Shown here: positions 8,772 through 17,060 of the stretch, piece after piece
Numbering within the stretch: position 1 is the first letter of the stretch
How the letters are laid out: each line of letters opens with the position of its first letter
Source of the DNA: a virus
Virus record (IMG/VR): IMGVR_UViG_3300030102_007626
Location: 1 to 64,000 of that record
Length of the DNA stretch: 64,000 nucleotides
Strand: one strand, 5' to 3'
Notes under the pieces: model-generated
What the model saw: only the letters and a program-made list of their open reading frames with translations
Told to the model about the DNA's origin: nothing
The model's database searches: none
Translations under genes and position numbers: made by a program

Positions 8772-11700
8772 ATGGCAACAGCAAAAAATGTATCAACAGA
8801 AAATAAAGTTAATATAGTAACAAATACTGAAAATAATGTTACTGTAACTCAACCTTCTATTCAGGCTGTTGAAATTATAACAGGTCCACAAGGAAAAAAA
8901 GGAGATACTGGAGCTCAAGGTACCCCAGGTGATCCTGCATCAACAGGTTCATTAGTAGCAACAGGATCTGTAAGTAATAATGTTTTAACATTTACAAAAG
9001 GTGATAATTCTACTTTTGTTTTAACTGTTGATACTGGTAGTTCAACAACTCCTGCAGGTAATGATCAAGAAATACAATTTAATAACAATGGTTCTTTTGG
9101 TGGAGATTCAAAATTTAGATTTATACATACTTCTCAAAGTTTAGAACAAGGTAATGGAGTAAATGCTTCTGGATCATATTCTCATGCTGAAGGAGAATTT
9201 ACAAAAGCTATAGGTTCTGGTGCTCATGCTGAAGGTCAGGTAACTAGAGCAATAGGAGAAGCCTCTCATGCTGAAGGAAGAGAAACAAAAGCTTTAGGAA
9301 AATTTGCTCATTCCCAAGGAGAACAAACAATGGCTATAGGACGTGCTTCTTTTGTAGCAGGTGACATAAACACAGCAAGTGCTCATTATTCATTTGTAAT
9401 AGGAAATCAAAATAAAGAAACTCATGGAGAATATGGTTTTGTTGCAGGATATGGAAATGCATCAACAGAAGATGCTAAATATTCTACAGTTTTAGGATAT
9501 CAAAGTCACGTATATGGTTGGGCTGCAGTTGCTATAGGAAGAAAAACATCAGCAAGTTTTTATGGTTTTGCTTCAGGTGATGCAACTAGAGCTTTATTTG
9601 CTGCACATGCTGAAGGAAGATTTACAAAAGCAAACTCAAGATATACTCACACTGAAGGAGTAAGTACTATGGGAGGTGGACATTTTGTTACACTTTTTAC
9701 AGCTTCTTCAACAGAACCTACTTCCAATTGGGGAGACGAAGATGAAGACTCTAATATTAACGATGGAGATGTTTGGTATAATACTAATAATAATTTATTG
9801 TATGCTTATAGTGGATCCCCTTCGGGAGTATTTGTTTCTCAAAACACAACCCCTGTAGAGACAATTTCTTTTAATACTTCTTCAGGAGTATATACTTTTT
9901 TTACAGGATCTGCAGCTTTTGGAAATGGGGATACATTCCCTCCTTCTTCAGGTTCAGATATTCTTGCTGCAAGACACCAATATAATTCAGGAAAACACTC
10001 ACATGCTGAAGGTGTTTTAACTACAACTTATGCTAGAAATTCTCATGCTGAGGGAAAATCAACTGTTGCAGCGGGATTTGCTTCTCATGCAGAAGGACTT
10101 GCAACTAGAACTGGAGCTCATAATAATTATTACGCACAATTAGAAGGAGAAAGTGGTTCTTATGCTCATGCTGAAGGTAAACAAACTCAAGCAGTTGGAA
10201 TAGCATCACATGCTGAAGGTCTTAGTTCAAGAGCATTAGGTGATTTTTCACATGCTGAAGGATTACTTACTATTGCATTAGGTGATTACCAACATACAAT
10301 GGGTCGCTATAACCATCCTAATACTCATTCTCTAGTTATTATAGGAAATGGACAAAATTCTTCTATTACTAGTAGTTTAATTGAATTTAATAGGGATGGA
10401 ATTATAATAAACGAACCTATTACAGGTTCTACATTTAATGTAGAAGCTAATACTATTATTAGTGATAATAGTGACACTGAGTTACTTCGTGTAACCCAAA
10501 CAGGAACAGGTGATGCTATACGTATAGAAGACTCAGGAAACCCTGATTCAACTCCTACTGTTATTACAAATGTTGGTGATGTACTAATTGGTACAGGTTC
10601 TGGAGCACCTGCTAATAATAAACTTTATGTAAAAGAGGGTGATGCAGGATCTCTATCTTTAAGTTCAGGAAATACTGTAGTAATAGAAAGTAATACTACA
10701 AATTATTTAGGATTATTTGCTCCAGATGCTAGTTTCTCTGGAATAGTAATGGGTAGTCCTTCTGATGCATTTGGAGCATTTATTAGATGGCAACATGATA
10801 GTGGACAATTGCGAATTGCAGCAGCTAAAACTAATCATAGCATTGGGTTTTCTGTTGGTAATAAAAGTGCAACATCGATGCAACTTACACCTGATGCTAC
10901 ATCAACATCGAACCCTAATGCTACCTTAACTGTAACAGGAAGTATACGCTCACACACAGGATCATTTGGGAGATTAGAAGGATTATCTCCTATAATAGTT
11001 GGGGATCAAACAACATTTGAACAATCTATAACTGCATCAAGTAATATAAGTGCTAGTGGAACTATTGTAGCATCTAATTTAAGCGGAACGAACACCGGTG
11101 ATCAAGACTTATCATCTTTCATAACTAATTCGCAAACTGCTTCAATGTCAGTAGAGAGTGCTAGCTTTGCTACAACGGCATCGCATTTATTAGATAATCC
11201 TCCACCATTTCCATTTGTTGGCGATGCAACAATAACTGGATCATTAACAGTATCTGGAAGCCAAACCGGCGTTACTGCAGCAGTTGAAAAAATAAATTTA
11301 GGTAAATACTCAATTCAAACTCTAAATTCTCAAGATGCCGGATTTTTAGGACAATTCGGAGGTCAACTTATTATAAGCGCTTCAGATTTTACTTATAAAA
11401 ATCCTCTTTTTGTAATACAAAGACATGCACTTAATAATGAGGGGCTTGATCTTTGGGCTCAAAAAGATTTTTATGTTGGCGGCTCTAGTTATGCAAGTGG
11501 TGAAATTAGTACTATATTTTCAGTTAGTGGATCTGATTCAGGTGGAAGATATGGTGAAATTCACCTAGGGAATGAGTTAAAAAGTCTTAATTTACAACCC
11601 AGTATAAAAATACTCGGCCATGTAACAGCATCAGCAAATATAAGTTCAAGTGGAACTATAGAATCTGCAGGTAACATAACAAGTGGAACATCAAGAACTT

Positions 11701-11915
11701 TATTTACTACAGCAAGTATAGTTTATAGTGGAAGTAATGTTACACAAGTAACACAATCATTTGGATCAACCCAACAAATAACAAATATAATCTACTCAGG
11801 TTCATTTGAAGATGGGAATCCTTTATCAATATCCGTGACTGGGTCAGATGGGGTTAATAAATTATACACTCTAACATATAGTGCAAGTTTAGTTACACAA
11901 ATAATACAAAGTTAA
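8772..11915 (+). CDS. Long tail fibre with YadA-head-like HAEG repeats and collagen-like segment
   Basis: The 1047-aa fibre has a short collagen-like stretch (GPQGKKGDTGAQGTPGD, residues 38-54). Ten HAEG repeats (plus HSQG and HTEG variants) follow in two blocks between about residues 136 and 510. HAEG repeats spaced 14-16 residues apart are the hallmark of the left-handed YadA-type head domain of trimeric adhesins. The second half carries SGSxxxTG beta-rich repeats of phage fibre shafts. It is probably the receptor-binding fibre or its shaft. From about 11030 the codon and base use becomes less AT-rich than the first part, suggesting a mosaic C-terminal half. Confidence 0.82.
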   Translation: MATAKNVSTENKVNIVTNTENNVTVTQPSIQAVEIITGPQGKKGDTGAQGTPGDPASTGSLVATGSVSNNVLTFTKGDNSTFVLTVDTGSSTTPAGNDQEIQFNNNGSFGGDSKFRFIHTSQSLEQGNGVNASGSYSHAEGEFTKAIGSGAHAEGQVTRAIGEASHAEGRETKALGKFAHSQGEQTMAIGRASFVAGDINTASAHYSFVIGNQNKETHGEYGFVAGYGNASTEDAKYSTVLGYQSHVYGWAAVAIGRKTSASFYGFASGDATRALFAAHAEGRFTKANSRYTHTEGVSTMGGGHFVTLFTASSTEPTSNWGDEDEDSNINDGDVWYNTNNNLLYAYSGSPSGVFVSQNTTPVETISFNTSSGVYTFFTGSAAFGNGDTFPPSSGSDILAARHQYNSGKHSHAEGVLTTTYARNSHAEGKSTVAAGFASHAEGLATRTGAHNNYYAQLEGESGSYAHAEGKQTQAVGIASHAEGLSSRALGDFSHAEGLLTIALGDYQHTMGRYNHPNTHSLVIIGNGQNSSITSSLIEFNRDGIIINEPITGSTFNVEANTIISDNSDTELLRVTQTGTGDAIRIEDSGNPDSTPTVITNVGDVLIGTGSGAPANNKLYVKEGDAGSLSLSSGNTVVIESNTTNYLGLFAPDASFSGIVMGSPSDAFGAFIRWQHDSGQLRIAAAKTNHSIGFSVGNKSATSMQLTPDATSTSNPNATLTVTGSIRSHTGSFGRLEGLSPIIVGDQTTFEQSITASSNISASGTIVASNLSGTNTGDQDLSSFITNSQTASMSVESASFATTASHLLDNPPPFPFVGDATITGSLTVSGSQTGVTAAVEKINLGKYSIQTLNSQDAGFLGQFGGQLIISASDFTYKNPLFVIQRHALNNEGLDLWAQKDFYVGGSSYASGEISTIFSVSGSDSGGRYGEIHLGNELKSLNLQPSIKILGHVTASANISSSGTIESAGNITSGTSRTLFTTASIVYSGSNVTQVTQSFGSTQQITNIIYSGSFEDGNPLSISVTGSDGVNKLYTLTYSASLVTQIIQS

Positions 11916-11924
11916 TATTTATAA
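11916..11924 (+). promoter_or_regulatory. Late-promoter-like box TATTTATAA
   Basis: Exact box, 9 nt before the ATG at 11934. Confidence 0.55.
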
Positions 11925-11933
11925 TAAAGAATT

Positions 11934-12218
11934 ATGGCAACATACACACTACCAAATGGATCAACATGGAACACCGGTTTAGATTATTTTAAACAAACCG
12001 ACGAAAACGTGTATCAATTTATTAAAGAGATTGAAGCAGCAAACACTCCAGTTAAAACATCTATCTCTGGAGCTCCTACGCCAAGAACATCTCAACAACA
12101 ATGGATTGAGTCTTCATACGACAATTACAACTACATACGTACTACTACTTATACATATGACGGAAACACATACGTTAGAAAACATGTACAAGAAACATTT
12201 GAAATACAAAGTAAATAA
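11934..12218 (+). CDS. Hypothetical protein in tail fibre module
   Basis: The 94-aa soluble protein has Tyr- and Thr-rich beta-strand-like repeats (YDNYNYIRTTTYTYDGNTY) and no recognised domain. It lies between the long fibre and a beta-helix protein, 2 nt before the next gene, and has its own late-type box. It may be a fibre attachment or accessory adhesion protein, which is inferred from context only. Confidence 0.5.
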   Translation: MATYTLPNGSTWNTGLDYFKQTDENVYQFIKEIEAANTPVKTSISGAPTPRTSQQQWIESSYDNYNYIRTTTYTYDGNTYVRKHVQETFEIQSK

Positions 12219-12220
12219 TT

Positions 12221-13639
12221 ATGGCATGGACATTATCAGGTGATTATTATGTAGACGCAGTAGCCGGAGACGATACTAATGCAGGAACATCTACAGCACC
12301 ATTTAAAACAATACAAAAAGCAATACAAGAAGCAGAAGACAATGGATCAGGATACCAAGACATTATAGTCGGAGCTGGCACATACACAGACAGACTAGTA
12401 GCAGGAACCACAACCAATTACCTATGCTTTAAAGCAGACGGTGAAGTAATATTTGATGCTAGCAGCACAGGCGACAGTGCATTTTATAATGGCAACTTAT
12501 GGCGTGTTGAAGGATTTAAAATAGTTGATGTTGAACAAGCATTGCAAAAATCAAGTAACGATGCGTATCGAGTAAATTTTCATAAATGCTACATAAAAAA
12601 TTGTCCTGATTGGTATATAGATGCAATTATGGCAGAACTTTCTAAATATCATGACACTAATTGTATATTTGAAAACTGTGGAAGCACAAACATAAGCACA
12701 ACAAAATATGCTCGTTATTGGGCATTTACAAATTGCATGTTTATTAACAGTTGGATGCCAGGTTATAGAGCTAATGGTGATTTTTTTAGTAGTAATACTT
12801 TTACTCCACCCGCCAATTCATGTGTATTTATAAACACTGAAGATAATGGAATCACTAATTATTATATGAGCAGTGCACAATATGGAGCTGTCAGAAATTG
12901 TGTATTTAACGAACATGCTGTGTACAGAAATACCACTACTATAAAACGATCAGGATCTGCATTAGCTGACTATTTTGATACTAATACCAGTCATTATTGG
13001 GAAGCAGGAGCCATAGTTGCTAGTGCATCATTTAACACAGACATATCTGGATCTAACATGATGTCAGATGCAATGTTTACTTTAGCAGGCACCACATCTA
13101 ATAAAGATTATTTTCAAAACTATCGTTTAGGTACTACCGGTAGATTTGCTGGTACTAAAAACATGGCAACAGCGTATGGATATCAAGATATTGCATCTAA
13201 TCCATTTCACACTGCAGGTGGAGCAACGTGGACAAATATTACTGCATCAAATACAGGAGGTTTACAAATTTCAGCATCTACACACCCAACTGGAACAATC
13301 GAATCTGCAGTTATAGACCAAGGAAGTGTAAAAGTTATTAGACAAATTAAAACGTCATTTACTTCTACAGTACTAGGTGCAACTGGTATATCAGCTCACA
13401 CTGCAAGTGTAGACAACAAATTCCCAACTAGACAAACATTTGAAATGCGTTTTGGAAATACTTCTAATTTGTCTAGTACTGACTATCAAATATTTGATAC
13501 TGATTTACCGACATATGTAGATTTAAACGGATCAGGTAGTGGTGATGTAGGATTCAATACTGGTAGTTTTAGCTTACCGAGTGCTAGATATTTGCAACTC
13601 AAATTTACACTAAGAACCAACATGACTGGATCAGCATAA
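12221..13639 (+). CDS. Beta-helix (pectate-lyase-like) tail protein
   Basis: The 472-aa protein begins with YYVDAVAGDDTNAGTSTAPF followed by KTIQKAIQEA, the standard opening of DUF1565-type right-handed beta-helix proteins. Asn/Cys turns typical of stacked coils (NCIFENCGS, NCMFINSW) follow. It is probably a second spike or host-surface-degrading protein. No catalytic residues can be named. Codon choice is less AT-biased than neighbouring structural genes, consistent with horizontal acquisition of an adsorption cassette. The stop overlaps the next start by one base. Confidence 0.7.
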   Translation: MAWTLSGDYYVDAVAGDDTNAGTSTAPFKTIQKAIQEAEDNGSGYQDIIVGAGTYTDRLVAGTTTNYLCFKADGEVIFDASSTGDSAFYNGNLWRVEGFKIVDVEQALQKSSNDAYRVNFHKCYIKNCPDWYIDAIMAELSKYHDTNCIFENCGSTNISTTKYARYWAFTNCMFINSWMPGYRANGDFFSSNTFTPPANSCVFINTEDNGITNYYMSSAQYGAVRNCVFNEHAVYRNTTTIKRSGSALADYFDTNTSHYWEAGAIVASASFNTDISGSNMMSDAMFTLAGTTSNKDYFQNYRLGTTGRFAGTKNMATAYGYQDIASNPFHTAGGATWTNITASNTGGLQISASTHPTGTIESAVIDQGSVKVIRQIKTSFTSTVLGATGISAHTASVDNKFPTRQTFEMRFGNTSNLSSTDYQIFDTDLPTYVDLNGSGSGDVGFNTGSFSLPSARYLQLKFTLRTNMTGSA

Positions 13640-14118
13640 TGGCAGTAGATGATAGAATATTATTTTATGGTGCAGCTATACAAAGCGATACTCCTAGATT
13701 TTACGGAGCATCTATCGTAGCAGATACACCTCGTTTTTATGGTGCTTCTATAGTTACAAATAATTATATGAATGGAGACATACTTGTAATTGATGGAGCA
13801 ACTTCCGAACCAATTAGCGGAGCAACTGTCACCATAGTATCCACACAAACAAACCCTATACATTATATTGGTGATATTTCAGGATCAACAGACAGTAATG
13901 GTATATTTGTAGCAACAGGTTCATCAACAACTGGAACTACTCTAACTATTGAAGCAAATGGATTTACAACATATACAGGACCATTAACATCTACAGATTA
14001 TGATTTTGGATTAACTATACCTCTATTTAAAAGTGGAGGAGCATCTAAAAAAATATATACTACAAATAAAGGTAATATCCTTATTAATCCTAATGATACT
14101 GTTCTTATAGAACTCTAG
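13639..14118 (+). CDS. Tail accessory protein with FYGA repeats and carboxypeptidase-regulatory-like domain
   Basis: The 159-aa protein has a three-fold N-terminal repeat FYGA(A/S)I with TPR spacers, which may form a trimer or attachment stem. A beta-sandwich follows (ISGATVTIVST, STDSNGIFVATG) with the pattern of carboxypeptidase regulatory-like or Ig-like surface domains. It is the last gene of the adsorption module. The C-terminus (KGNILINPNDTVLIEL) is beta-rich. The function is inferred as an exposed fibre decoration or adhesion protein. Confidence 0.55.
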   Translation: MAVDDRILFYGAAIQSDTPRFYGASIVADTPRFYGASIVTNNYMNGDILVIDGATSEPISGATVTIVSTQTNPIHYIGDISGSTDSNGIFVATGSSTTGTTLTIEANGFTTYTGPLTSTDYDFGLTIPLFKSGGASKKIYTTNKGNILINPNDTVLIEL

Positions 14119-14129
14119 GTTTTTTTTAA

Positions 14130-14138
14130 TATTTATAA
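14130..14138 (+). promoter_or_regulatory. Late-promoter-like box TATTTATAA before neck genes
   Basis: Exact box followed by CAAAA, 12 nt before the ATG at 14151. Confidence 0.6.
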
Positions 14139-14150
14139 CAAAATACTAAT

Positions 14151-15305
14151 ATGGCAAATATTCCTATATGGCCGGGTTCAAGTAGTTTCTTCCCAGGAGA
14201 CACACCTTTCGGATTTTACGATGATGATTTTCAGTTTCAAACTGACACTGATAAATTTGCTAAATTTGCAGCTCAACGTTTAGGTTACCCTCTTGTAGAA
14301 ATTGAATTACAAGATATAAATTTTTATACAGCATTTGAAGAAGCTATAACTACATATGGGAATGAATTATATGCATATCAAGTATCTGATAATTTGCTAA
14401 CTTTTCAAGGTGCTACTTCCTCAATTAACCCAGCAAATGAAGAACTACCCCAAGAAAATCTTTCAGAAATAGTACGATTATCAAATCAGTATGGAACTGA
14501 AGCAGGAGTTGGTGGTACTGTAACTTTTTATAAAGGTATTTTACCTTTAAAAGCAGGTAAACAAATTTATGATTTAAATGAATGGGCTATAAGTGAATCT
14601 ATTGAAGGTAGAATTGAAGTTAAAAAAGTTTATTATGAAATTTCTCCTGCAATCATGAGATATTTTGATCCATATGCAGGTACAGGTGTTGGAATGCAAC
14701 AAATGATGGACTCATTTGGTTGGGGATCATTTTCCCCTGCTATTAATTTTATGTTAATGCCTATTAACTATGATATGCAAAAAATTCAAGCAATTGAATT
14801 TAATGATCAAATTAGAAAATCACAATATACATTTGAATTAAAAAATAATCAAATTAAAGTATTTCCTATACCTGTACAAAGAGGTGTTAGAAAATTATGT
14901 TTTGAGTATGTTAAATTAGAAGAAACAAATCAACCTTATTTTAACAGAAATGGTCGAGAAATAATAACTAATGCATCTAATGTACCATATCAAAATCCAA
15001 ATTATACACGTATTAACTCAGTTGGTAGACAATGGATATTTGAATATGGTTTAGCATTAGTAAAAGAAATGTTAGGATATGTTAGAGGAAAATATTCACA
15101 GATACCTATTCCTGGTTCTGAAGTAACTTTAAATCAATCAGATTTAATTTCTGCAGCAACATCAGAAAAAACAGCATTAATAGAAAGACTAAGAACTTAT
15201 TTTGAATCAACATCTCGTAAAACTTTACTTCAAAAGAAAGCAGAAGAAGGTGAAGCACAAAATAAAACTTTAGGGCAAGCCCCTATGACAATTTATATAG
15301 GATAA
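14151..15305 (+). CDS. Neck / head completion protein (T4 gp13-like)
   Basis: The 384-aa protein opens a conserved neck-tail operon. It has no signal peptide or membrane segment. Features such as FAKFAAQRLGYPLVEIELQD near the N-terminus and WIFEYGLALVKEMLGYVRGK near the C-terminus are like neck proteins of marine T4-like phages. The gene order (this, gp14-like, gp15-like, sheath, tube) matches T4 genes 13-14-15-18-19, so I assign the gp13 role, which closes the portal vertex and binds gp14. It is longer than T4 gp13 (309 aa). The family call rests on synteny and partial similarity. Confidence 0.65.
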   Translation: MANIPIWPGSSSFFPGDTPFGFYDDDFQFQTDTDKFAKFAAQRLGYPLVEIELQDINFYTAFEEAITTYGNELYAYQVSDNLLTFQGATSSINPANEELPQENLSEIVRLSNQYGTEAGVGGTVTFYKGILPLKAGKQIYDLNEWAISESIEGRIEVKKVYYEISPAIMRYFDPYAGTGVGMQQMMDSFGWGSFSPAINFMLMPINYDMQKIQAIEFNDQIRKSQYTFELKNNQIKVFPIPVQRGVRKLCFEYVKLEETNQPYFNRNGREIITNASNVPYQNPNYTRINSVGRQWIFEYGLALVKEMLGYVRGKYSQIPIPGSEVTLNQSDLISAATSEKTALIERLRTYFESTSRKTLLQKKAEEGEAQNKTLGQAPMTIYIG

Positions 15306-15306
15306 T

Positions 15307-15816
15307 ATGGCATTATTTGGTACACAACGTGACGTTTCTTTAATTAGAAACATTAACCGAGAGTTAATGGGGGATATTATTACCCAACAGTGTGCAGTAT
15401 ATAAATTGAATTTAGAAGAAACTCGAGTAAATATTTATGGTGAATCCTCAGGAGCTAAATATTACCAAGACCCTGTATTATTAAATGTTTTACTTGAAAG
15501 AGGTGATCAAACATATAACTCTAGTGATATGGGTGTAGATTATTCAAGAGAAGTAGAATTTAGATTCTTTAGACAAGATCTAGTTGATGCTAGTTTAGTA
15601 ATTGAACCAGGAGATATATTATTATATTATGAAAGTTATTTTGAAGTAGATAGTATAAAAGATAATCAATTATTTGTAGGTAAAGACCCTAGATATCCTT
15701 ATAACCAAAATCCATTAAATCCTGGATTAGAAGATTTTGGTGCTAACTTATCTATAATATGTAAAACACATTACACTCCAGCAGACAGAGTACAAATTAC
15801 AAGAGAAAGATTATAA
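15307..15816 (+). CDS. Neck protein (T4 gp14-like)
   Basis: The 169-aa protein is shorter than T4 gp14 (256 aa) but shares the segment EPGDILLYYESYFEVDSI, which corresponds to GDLIYFPMDNSLFEI of gp14. It starts 1 nt after the gp13-like gene and is 3 nt before the gp15-like gene. It presumably forms part of the neck ring to which the tail attaches. The call combines this local resemblance with position. Confidence 0.62.
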   Translation: MALFGTQRDVSLIRNINRELMGDIITQQCAVYKLNLEETRVNIYGESSGAKYYQDPVLLNVLLERGDQTYNSSDMGVDYSREVEFRFFRQDLVDASLVIEPGDILLYYESYFEVDSIKDNQLFVGKDPRYPYNQNPLNPGLEDFGANLSIICKTHYTPADRVQITRERL

Positions 15817-15819
15817 TAT

Positions 15820-16716
15820 ATGCCTCAATCAAGAAAACCTGTACCTAAATCTCAAAAAGAACTTAGTCGTTCTCAACAGGATCCTTATGTTTTTCCTGAA
15901 ACAGGTAATACATTAGGTAATCCTAACCAACCCTCTAATTTTAATCAGTTTACTCCTACTGAACAAAATGGTTTGGATCATAATAGATCTAATGAAATGT
16001 CTTTTAAAAATGATACAACTAAACCTTTTACAATAGGTTTACAAGATATAGATGAATCTATAATGTATTATTTTCAAAATGTAATACGCCCTTTTGTTAT
16101 ACAAAATGGTAAACGGATAGCAGTACCTATAATTTATGGTGCTCCTGAAAGATGGAAATCTGCTCAAAGGGATGGATATTATAAAGATAAAAGGGGTAAA
16201 ATTATGGCTCCTATTATTATGTTTAAAAGAGAATCTTTTGAAAAAGATAGGTCTGTAGGTAATAAATTAGATGGAAATACCCCTAATTTAGTTACAACAT
16301 TTAAAAAAGTATATAACCCTAAAAACTCATATTCTAATTTTAATGCTTTAAATAATAGAAAACCTACAGAACAATTTATAGTTAATGTAATTCCTGATTA
16401 TGTTAAGTTAAGTTATAATTGTGTTATTCAAACTTATTATATTGATCAATTAAATAAAATTGTAGAAGCTATAAACTATGCATCTGATTCTTATTGGGGT
16501 GATCCTGAACGTTTTAAATTTAAAGCTACTATAGATTCATATACTACAACAGTAGAATTAAATGATGGAGAAGATAGAATAGTAAAATCAACTTTTACTC
16601 TTAATATGTATGGACATATTATTCCTGATAATGTTCAAAAACAAATTTCATCTCTTAAAAAATTTAATAGTAAATCACAAGTAATTATAGGAATAGAAAC
16701 CACAGGAAACATTTAA
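15820..16716 (+). CDS. 15: Tail completion / sheath terminator (T4 gp15-like)
   Basis: The 298-aa protein ends the tail tube and sheath and contacts the neck. RIAVPIIYGAPERWKSAQRD matches the T4 gp15 stretch FIRVPITYASKEHFM. LSYNCVIQTYYIDQLNKIVE matches the gp15 helix after the strand YELSIFTRYEDDMFQIVEQI. The central insertion is longer than in T4. The N-terminal 60 residues are Pro/Gln-rich and likely disordered. It is located directly before the sheath genes. Confidence 0.78.
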   Translation: MPQSRKPVPKSQKELSRSQQDPYVFPETGNTLGNPNQPSNFNQFTPTEQNGLDHNRSNEMSFKNDTTKPFTIGLQDIDESIMYYFQNVIRPFVIQNGKRIAVPIIYGAPERWKSAQRDGYYKDKRGKIMAPIIMFKRESFEKDRSVGNKLDGNTPNLVTTFKKVYNPKNSYSNFNALNNRKPTEQFIVNVIPDYVKLSYNCVIQTYYIDQLNKIVEAINYASDSYWGDPERFKFKATIDSYTTTVELNDGEDRIVKSTFTLNMYGHIIPDNVQKQISSLKKFNSKSQVIIGIETTGNI

Positions 16717-16740
16717 AATTTTAAATAAATAAAACTAATT

Positions 16741-17013
16741 ATGTCAATTGTTACAAATCAAAAAGAAAAAAAGTTTTTAACTAAAGAAGAACTAAAAACC
16801 CTAAAAGAAATTCAAAACCAAACTCAATCTCTTATTTTAGAATTAGGTGAAATAGAAATGGTAAAATTACAAACAGAAAAAAGACATGAAGTCGCTAAAT
16901 CATTTTTAAATGAACTTACAGATCGTGAAAAAAATCTTACAAAATCTATTTTTGAAAAATATGGAAAATGTAATATTGAACCAGAAACTGGGGAAATTAC
17001 TAAGCTAAATTAA
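16741..17013 (+). CDS. Small coiled-coil protein
   Basis: The 90-aa protein is almost entirely charged alpha-helix and is predicted by eye to form a coiled coil over residues 10-75 (KEELKTLKEIQNQTQSLILE). It has no known family. It is encoded between the tail terminator and the first sheath gene, so it could be a tail assembly factor or chaperone, but this is only positional inference. Confidence 0.5.
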   Translation: MSIVTNQKEKKFLTKEELKTLKEIQNQTQSLILELGEIEMVKLQTEKRHEVAKSFLNELTDREKNLTKSIFEKYGKCNIEPETGEITKLN

Positions 17014-17031
17014 TTGACTTAAAATTTGTTA

Positions 17032-17040
17032 TATTTATAA
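17032..17040 (+). promoter_or_regulatory. Late-promoter-like box TATTTATAA before first sheath gene
   Basis: Exact box followed by TAAAATAA, 20 nt before the ATG at 17061. Confidence 0.62.
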
Positions 17041-17060
17041 TAAAATAATCTATTAATAAA

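Noticed and set aside
9170-10310. DNA repeat array or CRISPR in the HAEG region
   Set aside because: The repeats are protein-level (HAEG every 14-16 residues) inside one long reading frame with varied codons, not a CRISPR array.
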